Assembly: GCA_963971425.1 (NCBI GenBank)
Contig: OZ020514.1
Coordinates: forward strand, 14,575,218 to 14,639,217
DNA: 64,000 bases
From: Bryoerythrophyllum caledonicum
Taxonomy: Eukaryota > Streptophyta > Bryopsida > Pottiales > Pottiaceae
Reading direction: 5' to 3'
The notes below the pieces were generated by a model, which did not search any database, was not told the origin of the DNA, and was given only the letters and a program-made list of their open reading frames with translations. Shown piece after piece: positions 55,200-64,000 of this stretch; the first letter of the stretch is position 1, and each line of letters opens with the position of its first letter. A program made the position numbers and the translations under genes.

Positions 55200-55844
55200 C
55201 GGCCCGATACTACGCTAGACCACCCGGAAACAGATGAAGGTCAGAGAGATATGACAGCAATTCCTCCAGCAGTACAGGATCATCTCTCGTGCCATCATGT
55301 TTGTGCGATCATGATAGAAGGACTTTCTCAGGCAAATTGAGCATGTGCTTAATCGGGCTATCGTCAATGACAAGCGCATTCGCCGGAGTATACTCACGAT
55401 CCAACCTATTGAAGAGATGGTTCGATAACGTCTTCAAGAAGATGTCCTTTGAGTGCCAAATTCCTTCATGAAGATTGTTCTGGTAACGACTCTATGCTCG
55501 GGAATCCTATCGCAATTCTCCTGATCAAAGATCCTGAGAGGGTACGGAGGACAATGCTGGAAAAGATATTTACATATCAGACGTGTTGTAGATGTCATCA
55601 TCGAACTCGAGATCGTGATGATGGCAAATTTAGACAACTTTGTGAGGATTTCAGCACAACTAGGGCGCACTTGGACTAGTTTAGGGCCTACTTCGGTCGG
55701 CAGCGAAGCCAAGTGTATGGACGAGTCGGAGTTCCTGAACCCCCTAGCCTGCCACGCAGGCTCACACGTGCATAGAATCCCATTAAGGTCCAGCACAACA
55801 TTCAACCATCTGCCCTCGGAATCTGATAGGACTACAGAGAACAA
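55200..55844 (-). pseudogene. FCP1/NIF-type HAD phosphatase-like remnant
   Basis: On the minus strand: LNVVLDLNGILC at the HAD motif I position (DxDGT/ETL; the second Asp reads Asn), then KLVQVRPSCAEILTKLSKFA and IITISSSMMTSTTRLI (motif II place), IFDQENC, and after a frameshift near 55,440 LDREYTPANALVIDDSPIKH (motif IV, DDSP) and, past a TGA, DPVLLEELLSYLSDLH. The family dephosphorylates Ser of the RNA polymerase II tail or other proteins. The replaced Asp and breaks argue against activity. It is divergent to, and 24 bp from, the DUF7869-like gene start, so the two could share a promoter. Confidence 0.65.
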
Positions 55845-55868
55845 ACAATATTACCACATGAGGACCAC

Positions 55869-58089
55869 ATGCCTCACAAGTTTCGTGTTCTCCCATCTCG
55901 CGAGATAGCTGTGGCAAAGGTCCTCCCAGCAAGTCTTAAGTGGAAGGATCAGATATCGCTTCTTGATGATCACCTTGCTGATTGTGGATTGCCGCCAATC
56001 TCAACCTTAAGCTTGGGTAAGATTCTGCGAGTGAGCTTCCTTGAGTACTATGCCAAGAAAGGTGGAGACAACTTTGCCCGTTGTTCTACGTGTGACAAAT
56101 ACCAGGATCAAAAAAAGCTTACTCAACCTGGAACACAAGCATCACTGCTATGGCAAAAGAAGATGCAGGTTCACATCAATTCTGCTTTCGCACATCGGGA
56201 CTTGTACTACCTGAATCGATTTCGATCAAAGTCGTCGCCTCAAGAGGTTCTAACCATCATGCACGATAAGATGGATCACTCAAAGACCGCCTCCTCAGTT
56301 TTTTCACATAAAACAAAGCACTTAGATGGGCTTTTGAAGTTGCCTCTTGCAGTCACAGACATGCTTATCCATGGTCATGTGGACCAGCGTTACGGCCATT
56401 ACGGCCTTGATTTACACTCCTATAATGCCAATTACACGGTCAGGTCGTTCGTAATACTATTGCGTGACCTGGAGGCGCCTCCGAAATCATCGTCCCGGCA
56501 ACTATTTCCAGAATCTAGTTCTCATCCATTGTATGCGGCGGTATTACGGGGTGCTAAGATGTGTTTGGATCCATTAGGGCAGATTCAAGATATTCCAGTT
56601 CCAGGGAGGCCTTTGCCTCCAATATTGAACATGCAAATGGACAATGCTGTTGGTGATAACAAAAATAGATTTGTTTTCTATTTTTGGTCTCTCCTTGTTG
56701 CAAAACGCATCTTCCGCAAGGTATATGTTAATTTCATGCTAGTTGGTTATACACATGATGATATAGATGCATTATTTGGACGTTGGAGTATGACACTGAG
56801 GAAGGAGAGTTTTCCAACCATTCCTTTGCTCATGAGGTCGTTCATAAAAAATGAGAGTGTTCCCACAATCCCGCATCTCATCCAAGAGGTTTCTGACTTT
56901 AAGAAGTTCATTGAGGATATGATTGCGGACGATGATGAAGCTTTGTAGGGTCATACAAAGGCTCATCAGTTCAAGTTTTATGTGGATTCAAGTGGTTGTC
57001 CGGTAATGAAGTATAAAATCCTTTGTCATGATGAGGATTGGCTTCCTAAGGGAGGAGAAGGTAGTGGCATCAAATTGTGGAAGGAGGATTCTGAAGGAAG
57101 AACTTTATGGCCTTGCGGAGTACCTGATGCATTGAAACCTTTTACGATGCGGCATCTCCCTGAGGTGGTGAAGGGACTTTCAGGATTCATCGATCATTGG
57201 GAGCAATCATTGCGGGAGTCAGTTGAAGCCAAATCACGTTTTGAGCCGTTAACGTATTATTGGCGCGACGTCAGAGATGCTTTGACTCTTCCAATGGATA
57301 CGCCAATATCATTGGAAGACGGCTTTTGGCCAATGACGCAAATTGCCCATGCTATTGAAGATGAGTTCTCAGCGAAGGGTGAGGTTCGCGAGGAGTGCCG
57401 TGAAGATGAGCATTTTGTTGGCCAGAGACGCAATCATCCACCTCTTTCTTTTAGAGTTGGTCATGATTTTTTTGCTGGCTATTTTGTTGCATTGCGGCCT
57501 TGTGATGGAGACGAGCGCCCGTTCTTGATTGCTCAAAACACCATATTCATTATATTGGGAAATTGGGAGCCTTCCAAAATATTATATGAAGCTTAACTCG
57601 ACCTAAACATGCAAATGTTTTGTGAATTTACACAATGAAATTTGTCCTATATGTACAATATGGGTACATATTTAGCTCGAGTTGAGCTGAATGTGCACAA
57701 ACAATTTCTATTGGGAAAACCATTCATACTTTTCAAAGTCCTGGAAATCTCCCAATATAATGAATATGGTGTTTCAAGCAATTTCAGATTCTAACTCGAA
57801 CCCGGATATGCCAAACATCCTTCCTATCCAATTCTTCCACCCTATATCGCGCAATCCGGATGTTCTGAAGTTCTATAAAGATTGGGATACAGATTGCAAC
57901 CTTCGTTGGACAATTGAAAAGGACATAGCCGTAACGTGGGAGAGTACCGATTCAATCTTGACAGCATAGAAACCTCGGTCTTCAAAGCGGGATGGAGGTC
58001 ATGTACAAGATTCAACTACAAAAATTCCGAAGGGACAAGTAGCAATTATCAAGGCCTCCTTGGAAGCACTTGCCAGGTCCGAATCGTAA
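55869..58089 (+). pseudogene. DUF7869-like putative transposase, interrupted
   Basis: The frame from ATG 55,869 holds a Cys pair (CSTCDKYQ), MHDKMDHSKTA, a DMLIHGHVDQRYGHYG region, then LNMQMDNAVGDNKNRFVFYF and VGYTHDDIDALFGRWS, the hallmark blocks of the domain I know as DUF7869, whose acidic residues suggest an RNase-H-like fold. A TAG at 56,946 interrupts EAL and GHTKAHQFKFYVD; the frame goes on to 57,532 (GYFVALRPCDGDERPFL). There a 237-bp MITE plus a 4-bp duplication shift the frame, and the protein resumes at 57,778 with SDSNSNPD and YFHPISRN-like sequence, a TAG near 57,967, and a final TAA at 58,087. The upstream start may be further left. Transposase function is an inference from its place inside a transposon. 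Confidence 0.65.
57537..57773. mobile_element. 237-bp MITE with AACACC ends, inside the putative transposase
   Basis: A perfect 24-bp inverted repeat AACACCATATTCATTATATT+4; TCAA duplicated on both sides (57,533-57,536 and 57,774-57,777). Removing it with one TCAA rejoins the frame at ATT GCT CAA GCA. The inverted repeat matches the ends of the surrounding 5.5-kb element. Confidence 0.85.
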
Positions 58090-58397
58090 TAGACTTAGAT
58101 AAATGGACTTTCCTTTTCCTAGATTTTGGATTCTGATGCGTGATACTTCGTGTAGTATGGTTAGATCCATTGGTGCTAAGATTATAGATATTTGTATTTG
58201 ATTACACTTTGTATGACTATATCTGATGCCAATGATGGCTATGAAATATTCTCTCCATTGTTTTTGCATATCGGTGATAATTTGCAGTATGTTTTATTTT
58301 CTTTTTTAAATAACAATGTGGTAAATTGCTTCTCATCTTGAAACCAATAATACCAGTAATTGCCTTCATGGTGAATGATAGAAAGTAACTGTTGGTT

Positions 58398-58600
58398 CAC
58401 ACTTTAGCTCTAGTGGAGCTAAAGTGTGAGCAAATCTTCTTTTTAGTTCACTGCACTTAGTAATGGTGCACACTTTAGGTCAAATGGAGCTAAAGTGTGT
58501 GGAATTGCTTTTTTCAGTTCATTGCACCTCTAAAGGATGGGGAGACTTTAGTTCAAAGAGAGCTAATGTGTGTGCAATTTTTTTTCCCCTTCTGAACACC
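58398..58600. repeat. About 72-bp tandem repeat, each unit with a hairpin
   Basis: Three units (starting near 58,398, 58,469 and 58,541). Each has CACACTTTAG..., a short loop and ...GAGCTAAAGTGTG. The first has a perfect 13-bp stem (58,398-58,410 with 58,416-58,428) and a 5-base loop; the others keep most of the stem. The same motif occurs singly near 54,690, 54,745, 55,045 and 57,670. Confidence 0.75.
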
Positions 58601-58853
58601 ATCATTTGAAACTCGTTACTTATTTTTTTAGCCAATGTGTATTCCACAAGGTGAAGTAGAATTCTTTTGAATTAAAAAAGGCTCATCACAATATGTTTAG
58701 CTAATTTACTTACAAATGGCTATATGTCCGTCATTTAGCTAACTTTATGCTAACTTGGAGCATGGTGTTAATCCAGGTTAGTAGGTTCGAGAGATTTTTG
58801 TAACTTCTAAGGCTTCAGTGTGAATATTTAGCTATTCATATTCAATGAACACA

Positions 58854-59348
58854 TCTACCTATATGAAAGGCGTCAGTTTGTCTATCCGCCGCTCCTAGTC
58901 ACGTGACCTCTCTTTCTTGATTTTGACCTCTTAATGTGAAGGATGGGGCACAATGATGCACTCTTCTTGACTCTTGATATTTGACCCTAAACCTAATGAC
59001 TCTTGATTTTGACCTCTTGATGCGAAGGTTTTTCTCCTCTTTTATTAGGTAGTAACCTAATGACGCTTGATTACTGACCTCTTGATGTGAAGGGTTTTCT
59101 CCTCCTATATTAGGCAAGTGATACTTATGTGCACAAAGGGTCGAACAAATTGCAAATGTAAAGCAAAAGTACTTTTTTTTTGGAGTGGATTTAAACTAGG
59201 GTAACGTTTACATGCACTCAAAAAATATATGTACTTTTCCATTTAGATTCGATTTGAGCTTATAGGTTTTAAAATACAAAACATACAAACGTAAATTTAA
59301 CACACCACCCTCCGCTCTCCAGGTTGGGACGACGGATAGAAACCCTAG
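58854..59348 (+). mobile_element. Helitron-like non-autonomous element
   Basis: Starts TCTACCTATATGAAAGGCG after an A and ends CTAG before a T. The starting block including CACGTGACC and the ending block (AACACACCACCCTCCGCTCTC) match those of 39,271-40,001 in opposite orientation. It contains a threefold repeated TCTTGATTTTGACCTCTTGA phrase at 58,915-59,090. Confidence 0.55.
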
Positions 59349-59595
59349 TGTGGTATAAAAGAAGTGTCGGCTAATGTGTTCTTCTTTTTAATATTATAGT
59401 TAGATTTGTAATGTAACCCTAAATCGTAGTACTTATTTTTCTAGGGGTTTTTGTAATGAACATTACCTCCCAATTTAATGGAAACTCATATCCCTCCATA
59501 GTGTAGATTTTAGATGTGCACTTTAGCTCTTATGTTCTACATATGTTAATTTGGGTGTCACTAAATCTTCCAATATAACAAATATGGTGTTACGT

Positions 59596-59733
59596 CAAGT
59601 ATTTAAATGTTCGGACATTTAAATGTCCTTACTTTAAATGTTCTTACTTTAAATGTCCTTACTTAAATGTCCTCACTTTGAATGTTTTTATTTTAAATGT
59701 CCTTACTTAAATGTCCGGACATTTAAAAACTTG
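59596..59733. mobile_element. 138-bp MITE-like repeat of AAATGTCC words
   Basis: Inverted ends CAAGTATTTAAATGTTCGGAC and, in reverse, CAAGTTTTTAAATGTCCGGAC. Between them lie 7-8 units of AAATGTCCTTACTT (about 15 bp). It sits exactly between the right end of the AACACC element and the start of the right inverted arm. Confidence 0.65.
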
Positions 59734-59734
59734 A

Positions 59735-60806
59735 AGTTCTTAAACAAATTATTAAATTTATGCTTATTATGCTTAAACTAGAAATTGTCATTGAGATATA
59801 TAATTAGATATATCAATGAAACCTTAGCAAGTTGTATAAGATGCATATACAACATTTACATTTACATTTGAATGCATCAACTTCTTTTTAGTATCATTAC
59901 AATTAATTTTGTGTCAATTGCTTAAATAAAAAAGCAAGAATACAAGACACATTCTGTGGTTAAAAATAAATTAGATTCCATAATTGCATTTACAATATTT
60001 GATTCAATTATTACATGAACAATTGTTGCAATCCTTGTTAATTAAGAAGGCCATAGCCCATGGCCAAGTCTAAATGATTTTCTATACATGATTGCCAAAA
60101 GTAAATAAAAAAATACACACACCTTGGCAATCTTTGAAATCAATAATAGTTAATGACGACACTTTTAATCAAAGAAAGACAATAGATGATATTGGTGAAA
60201 AGGAATGAACAATATATATATAAGGGATAGACATGAGCTTAGGAAAGGTGGGCACAAGGAGGAATGAGGCTTATACATGGTCCACATCTTCATTATGCCA
60301 CTAGCAAGAATTCAACGAGATTAAGGAACTTAAAAACACAAAATAATAGAGGGCGAGTTGTATTTGTGTTGAGCATGGATGTATATGCAAAGGAGATTGA
60401 TAAGTGTGCAAGGAATCATGCAACTATATAAGAAGGGCGGGTCGCTACAAAAGTAAAGCGGGCGGGTACACAAGGAGTGAGGGCAAGTCAGTGAAAAGGG
60501 AGGAGGGAAAGAGGGGGGGATTATGGGGCAAGCGATTCAAAGAGGATCGCACACATGAGAGTCGAGTTCGCAAGTTGGAGGGTTGCGTGCGTACGGTGGA
60601 GGGTCGTGCGTGCGGTAGAGGCGCTTATGCTTAAATATTATGAAAATTTAAATTAAAAAATTTAAAAGAGTGTGCGGCCCACAAGAGCGCACACGCACGA
60701 CCCTCCAAGTTGTAGGCTTGACCGTTTAATGTGCGATCCTCCTTCGATTGCTTGCTCCATAATCTTGGGCGAGTACCCATTGGATCGCGCATGCGCGTTT
60801 GCTAGA
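59735..60806. repeat. Inner inverted arm, right (partner 53,041-54,112)
   Basis: Reverse complement of the left arm over 1,072 bp without indels. The two inner ends (AAGAACTT and AAGTTCTT) would form a continuous palindrome if the central elements were removed. Confidence 0.92.
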
Positions 60807-61810
60807 TGAGGATCGGACACGTACTCAAAGGGGTCGGGCGAGTACCTAAAGAGGTTGGGCGCGTACTAAATAGGATCGCGCGCGTACCCATTGGGTCGTG
60901 CGCGTACTTGAAAGGATCAAGCGCGTACTAAAAAGAGGTTGGGGTGTATCTAAAGGGTCCAGCGTGTACCTGAAGGCGTCGGGCGCGTACTTAATGAAGT
61001 TGGGCGCGTGCCTGAAGGGGTCGGAAGGGGTCATGTGCGTCTCTAAAAGGGTCGGGCGCATTCCTAAGGGGTCGGACGCATACCTAAAAGAGTTGGGCGC
61101 GTACCTCAAGGGACCATGTGCATGCCTAAAAGGACCGCGCGCGTACATAACAAGGTTGCGCGCGTATCCAACAGGGCCGCGAGCATATGCCTTAAAGAAT
61201 TTTTTTATTTTTTATTTTTTTGATTGTACGCGCCAAACCCTTGAAAGCATGCGCCCAACCTTTTGGATCGGGCGGGTACGTATAAGGGCTGGGCGCATAC
61301 GAACAAGAGCTGGGCGCGTACCATCAAGGGTTGGATGTATACGAACAAAGGCTAGAGACGCACGTCAATTTTTTTTTTTTTTTTTTTTTGTGGCGGACGC
61401 CCCTAGCCCTTGTTTGTATGCACCCAATTCAAAAGGTTGGGCGCATGCTTACAATGGCTAGGCGCGTACCAAAAAAAAAAAAATATATTCTTTTTAAGCG
61501 TGCGCGCGCAACCCTCGTTTGTACGCGCTCAGCCTTTGTTCGCACGCGCTGAGCCGTTGATGGTACGCGCCTACCCTTGTTTGTACGCGCCGTGCCGGTG
61601 TACGTACGCGCCCAATCCAAATGGTTGGGTGCATGCTTACAAGGGCTAGGCACGAACAAAAACAAAAAATAAGAAATAAAAAATATATCGGTTTTTTTTT
61701 TGGCGAATGGGTGCGGCCGTGCTGGGTACGGGCGCGGTCCTTTTAGGTACGCGCTTGGTCCCTTTGGAAATGCGCCCAGCCCTTGTTTGTACACGCGCGA
61801 CCTTGTAGAC
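60807..61810. repeat. CpG-rich 21-bp array B2 (right arm)
   Basis: Reverse-complement counterpart of B1. The inner third can be aligned unit by unit with B1 with many substitutions and unit gains or losses; the outer part has diverged more and is broken by poly-T and poly-A tracts at about 61,200, 61,370, 61,475 and 61,690. Confidence 0.9.
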
Positions 61811-61961
61811 GATGAGTCAGCCACGTATTTGCCTTCGTGGCAGTGGGTAAATTGATTTACCTCTAGTTATGGTCAAACCAGCGTTGACCCTTATCGGATG
61901 GACAACAACCTCTATTAAACAGATAGTGGGACGGATAGACACTACCGGACGGACGAACGCC

Positions 61962-61966
61962 AGAAC
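61962..61966. repeat. Target-site duplication AGAAC, right
   Basis: Partner of 51,838-51,842, directly after the right end of the 10-kb element. Confidence 0.7.
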
Positions 61967-63135
61967 AACCCTGCTTGAACATAAGCCCAATTACTACTTC
62001 TACGGAGCTTTGTAATGTTGTCCATGACACCAAGCCGTCGGAAATGCTTGAAGCTGCTCACCTCGTTTCGAATACTTGGAGAACTCATGTATTTGCACTT
62101 TTCAAGAATTGGCATGAGTTCGTGAAGTTCAAACTTGGAAGAAGGGGCTCCTTCAGGACGAAGAAGCAACCCTCCTAGAAACTCCTTACTTGTCTCAAGG
62201 ACAATAGAAGAGTTAGTTGCAGTGGGAGTTCTTTGGACTTGATCCGAAATGAGAGACCACGTCTTTTCCTTAGAATCTTGACGGACTCCATGCTTTACAA
62301 GGTGATCATGAACACCGTAGTGAACACAGGCACGCCTCAACTCCTTCTTCCCAACAACATAGTCAATTCTGGCTGCACAACTCGCAAGACAAGTTGGAAC
62401 AAAAGAACATACCTTACAGGTTAAGGTCGAACTAGAGGGAGGTATTGAGCCAACTTGAAATGGGACGGATGAACATCCATCTCAATCCGTTTCATTGATA
62501 GCTGCCACTCAATGTTTTCGAGTAAGGTATTTGCAGTTGGTGGTGTCAGAGCTCAGATGCCCCATGTATGACGAGAATCGAAATGAAAGCCCATCGCCGT
62601 TCTTGATATTTGTCGTATTGGTGTTTGTCTAGACGTGCTCGTCGTAGGGCTTCTCTATTCTACTTAAAAGCTTTGCTTGACTTTGACCTCCAGAAACTTG
62701 GATCGGTGGTAATTCAAAAATCTTGTCACCATTGAAGATAGGTGGAAGGTATTCAACCACATGGATTGAGATAGACTCGTTATCAATCTTTTTGAAGGGG
62801 TTTCTCAATCCATTTGGGAGACAACGCTTTCGAAGACAAGAAACGATGGATTGTCCAACATAGTGATATGACGCGGAGAAAATAGGTACAGATGATGTGC
62901 CTTGCGAATGGGATGAAAGAGAAGGAGATTGTCTAAAAAGCTTGCAAGGAGGTGAGGAGTCATCAGAATCATCAGTTCCGATTTCAATGAACTCAAGACC
63001 TAGCTCTATTTTTATTTTTCTAGATGTAGGCATGTGGGGAGTGCTAGTGGTCGACAATCTAGGAGGACCATCGTGAGATGTACCCGAAAAATCAGATTGG
63101 GATAAGCTATAAGCTAAGTATCGACCAAGGTGCAA
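61962..63135 (-). pseudogene. SWIM-type transposase, N-terminal part of a split gene
   Basis: On the minus strand from 63,135: a Ser-rich N-terminus with an acidic EIGTDDSDDSSPP stretch, then FKKIDNESISIHVVEYLPPI and FELPPIQVSGGQSQAK; a stop after YDEHV and further stops to about 62,420; then a Cys cluster (TCKVCSF, ASCAAR), CVHYGVHDHLVKHG, QRTPTATNSSIVLETSKE, LMPILEKCKYMSSPSIRN, FKHFRRLGVMDNITKL and SNWAYVQAGLF, at which point the 10-kb element begins. The C-terminal half lies at 49,541-51,842. The Cys/His region may be a DNA-binding finger. Confidence 0.6.
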
Positions 63136-64000
63136 ATGCCACTACGTTGGAGAGGAACCATGTACAGGTTCTTGACCAACTGTATGCGTCAGCTCTCTAG
63201 TAATTCTATCAAAAAGCTCTTCATAGATGTGCAATGAGGTCTTAGCTAAACGAAAACGAACACTCAAACGAAAGGCAGTGACAACCGCGTGTCCCATGTC
63301 ACCGATAGGAAATGAAATAGGGACCGGTACGCCATGTGCCCAAACAACTGCCATTCAACTTAGCCATATAATTGTGCTCATACCATTCAACAACAACAAC
63401 AAGATAACACACTAGTTTGCAGAAAGCAGGATGTTGGGTGAAGGCAAAGTCTGTGAGGAAAATGTCACTATTGAAAGCACGGAAGTCCCCTGATTTGTAG
63501 ACACAAGAAAGTGAAATTGAACCTGGCATGGTAAATATGCTATGACGACCAATTCCTCGGCCAGGGAGACTTGATCCCTCGCTCGTCTTTATCCAAGGTG
63601 GGCCTCGTATTAATTGCAGGGGGTCATTGCAATGTACCCTCTTATTTTGGGGGGTCCATAGGCTTTCTTTGAATTTGATTTCGACAAATTTGGGGCGTAC
63701 GACCATTGTTTATCCTAGAGGAGCCTCTCTTGCTATAATTAGGGCCTCATCCAAAAACTTAAATAGGAGCCAAGTTTGGCTCCACCACCTTGTGGCCCCC
63801 TTAGGTAAGGACGATCGAGGGGGTCTATTCTCCCTGGCCCAATTCCTCCAAGCAACGAATGTGCATCGATTCAATAAATAATAGACATAACATTTGTAGT
63901 AACTGATGTATTATGGAGTGATAGACTAAAGAATTTGAATACGTTAGATCATTCCAATTCCAAAATTAGATTTTCCAATAACAAACACTGACAATCCATA
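63136..64000. other. Upstream flank of the split transposase; unrecognised minus-strand frames
   Basis: Minus-strand open pieces at 63,706-63,299 and 63,354-63,142 (VPVPISFPIGDMGHAVVTAF, SLHIYEELFDRITREL) have no family I recognise. They could be a more N-terminal part of the transposase or a fragment of another gene. 63,720-64,000 shows nothing further. Confidence 0.35.

Larger units (their letters stand above)
54114..59591. mobile_element. 5.5-kb element with AACACC termini
   Basis: The left end AACACCATATTCAGTATATT and, in reverse, the right end AACACCATATTTGTTATATT match over about 25 bp, and match both ends of the 237-bp MITE at 57,537. Flanks ACTT and ACGT would be an imperfect 4-bp target duplication. 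It carries the DUF7869-like gene, an FCP1-like remnant and a small open frame at 54,408, so it could have been an autonomous element. It lies at the apex of the inverted arms. Confidence 0.55.
51843..61961. mobile_element. 10.1-kb foldback-type element with CpG arrays
   Basis: Inserted into a transposase gene with a 5-bp duplication. Layout: a left end (51,843-52,050) with GGACGGACA-type words, CpG array B1, a 1.07-kb inverted arm, a 5.5-kb central element, the right arm, array B2, and a right end (61,810-61,961) related to position 1-130. The outermost bases are not clean inverted repeats: the GGAC words of the left end run in the same direction as those of the right end, so the precise class is unclear. 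It has no enzyme of its own outside the central element. Foldback is a description of structure, not a proven mechanism. Confidence 0.65.

Overview
The window looks like nuclear DNA of a land plant, probably a non-seed plant (bryophyte, lycophyte or fern). The reasons are one intact plant-specific gene, SGS3, with five clear spliced exons plus a likely short 5' exon, set among hAT, MULE-like, Ty1/copia, Ty3/gypsy, LINE, Helitron-like and Tourist-like elements. I cannot name the species. No bacterial gene organisation, rRNA, tRNA or CRISPR array was seen. Almost everything outside SGS3 is transposon-derived and broken by stops or frameshifts.

Layout. 1-14,200: a terminal sequence rich in GTCCG, then coding modules (a decayed protein-kinase-like gene, three members of a RING-associated gene family, a hAT transposase), each with a CpG-rich 21-bp tandem array nearby. 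14,700-20,830: a related second module (a fourth family member plus a second, internally deleted hAT copy) bounded by a different CpG-rich array of about 32 bp built on GACGTC. 20,836-22,812: a Ty1/copia remnant and its LTR-like tail. 22,813-28,030 (minus strand): a truncated Ty3/gypsy element carrying a cytosine-5 DNA methyltransferase domain between protease and reverse transcriptase. 29,480-31,700: small repeats and a TIR element filled with an 8-bp AT satellite. 31,980-35,649: SGS3. 36,137-40,001: a Tourist-like MITE, a LINE remnant and a Helitron-like element. 42,860-45,776: a MULE-like pseudogene with a SWIM finger. 46,424-46,829: a MITE.

49,541-63,135 is a nested stack. A second SWIM-type transposase gene on the minus strand is cut in two by a 10.1-kb element (51,843-61,961) with a 5-bp target duplication. 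That element has long inverted arms: outer 21-bp CpG arrays that have diverged, and an inner 1.07 kb that is almost perfectly inverted. At its centre lies a 5.5-kb element with AACACC termini, holding a DUF7869-like putative transposase and a divergent FCP1-like phosphatase remnant. The putative transposase is itself interrupted by a 237-bp MITE with the same AACACC termini.

The genes do not form one pathway. Two points link them: SGS3 acts in siRNA production, a route used against transposons, and many stops in the decayed elements sit where C-to-T change at Gln, Arg or Trp codons would explain them, as expected of DNA under cytosine methylation. All family names come from motif recognition by eye; no search was run.
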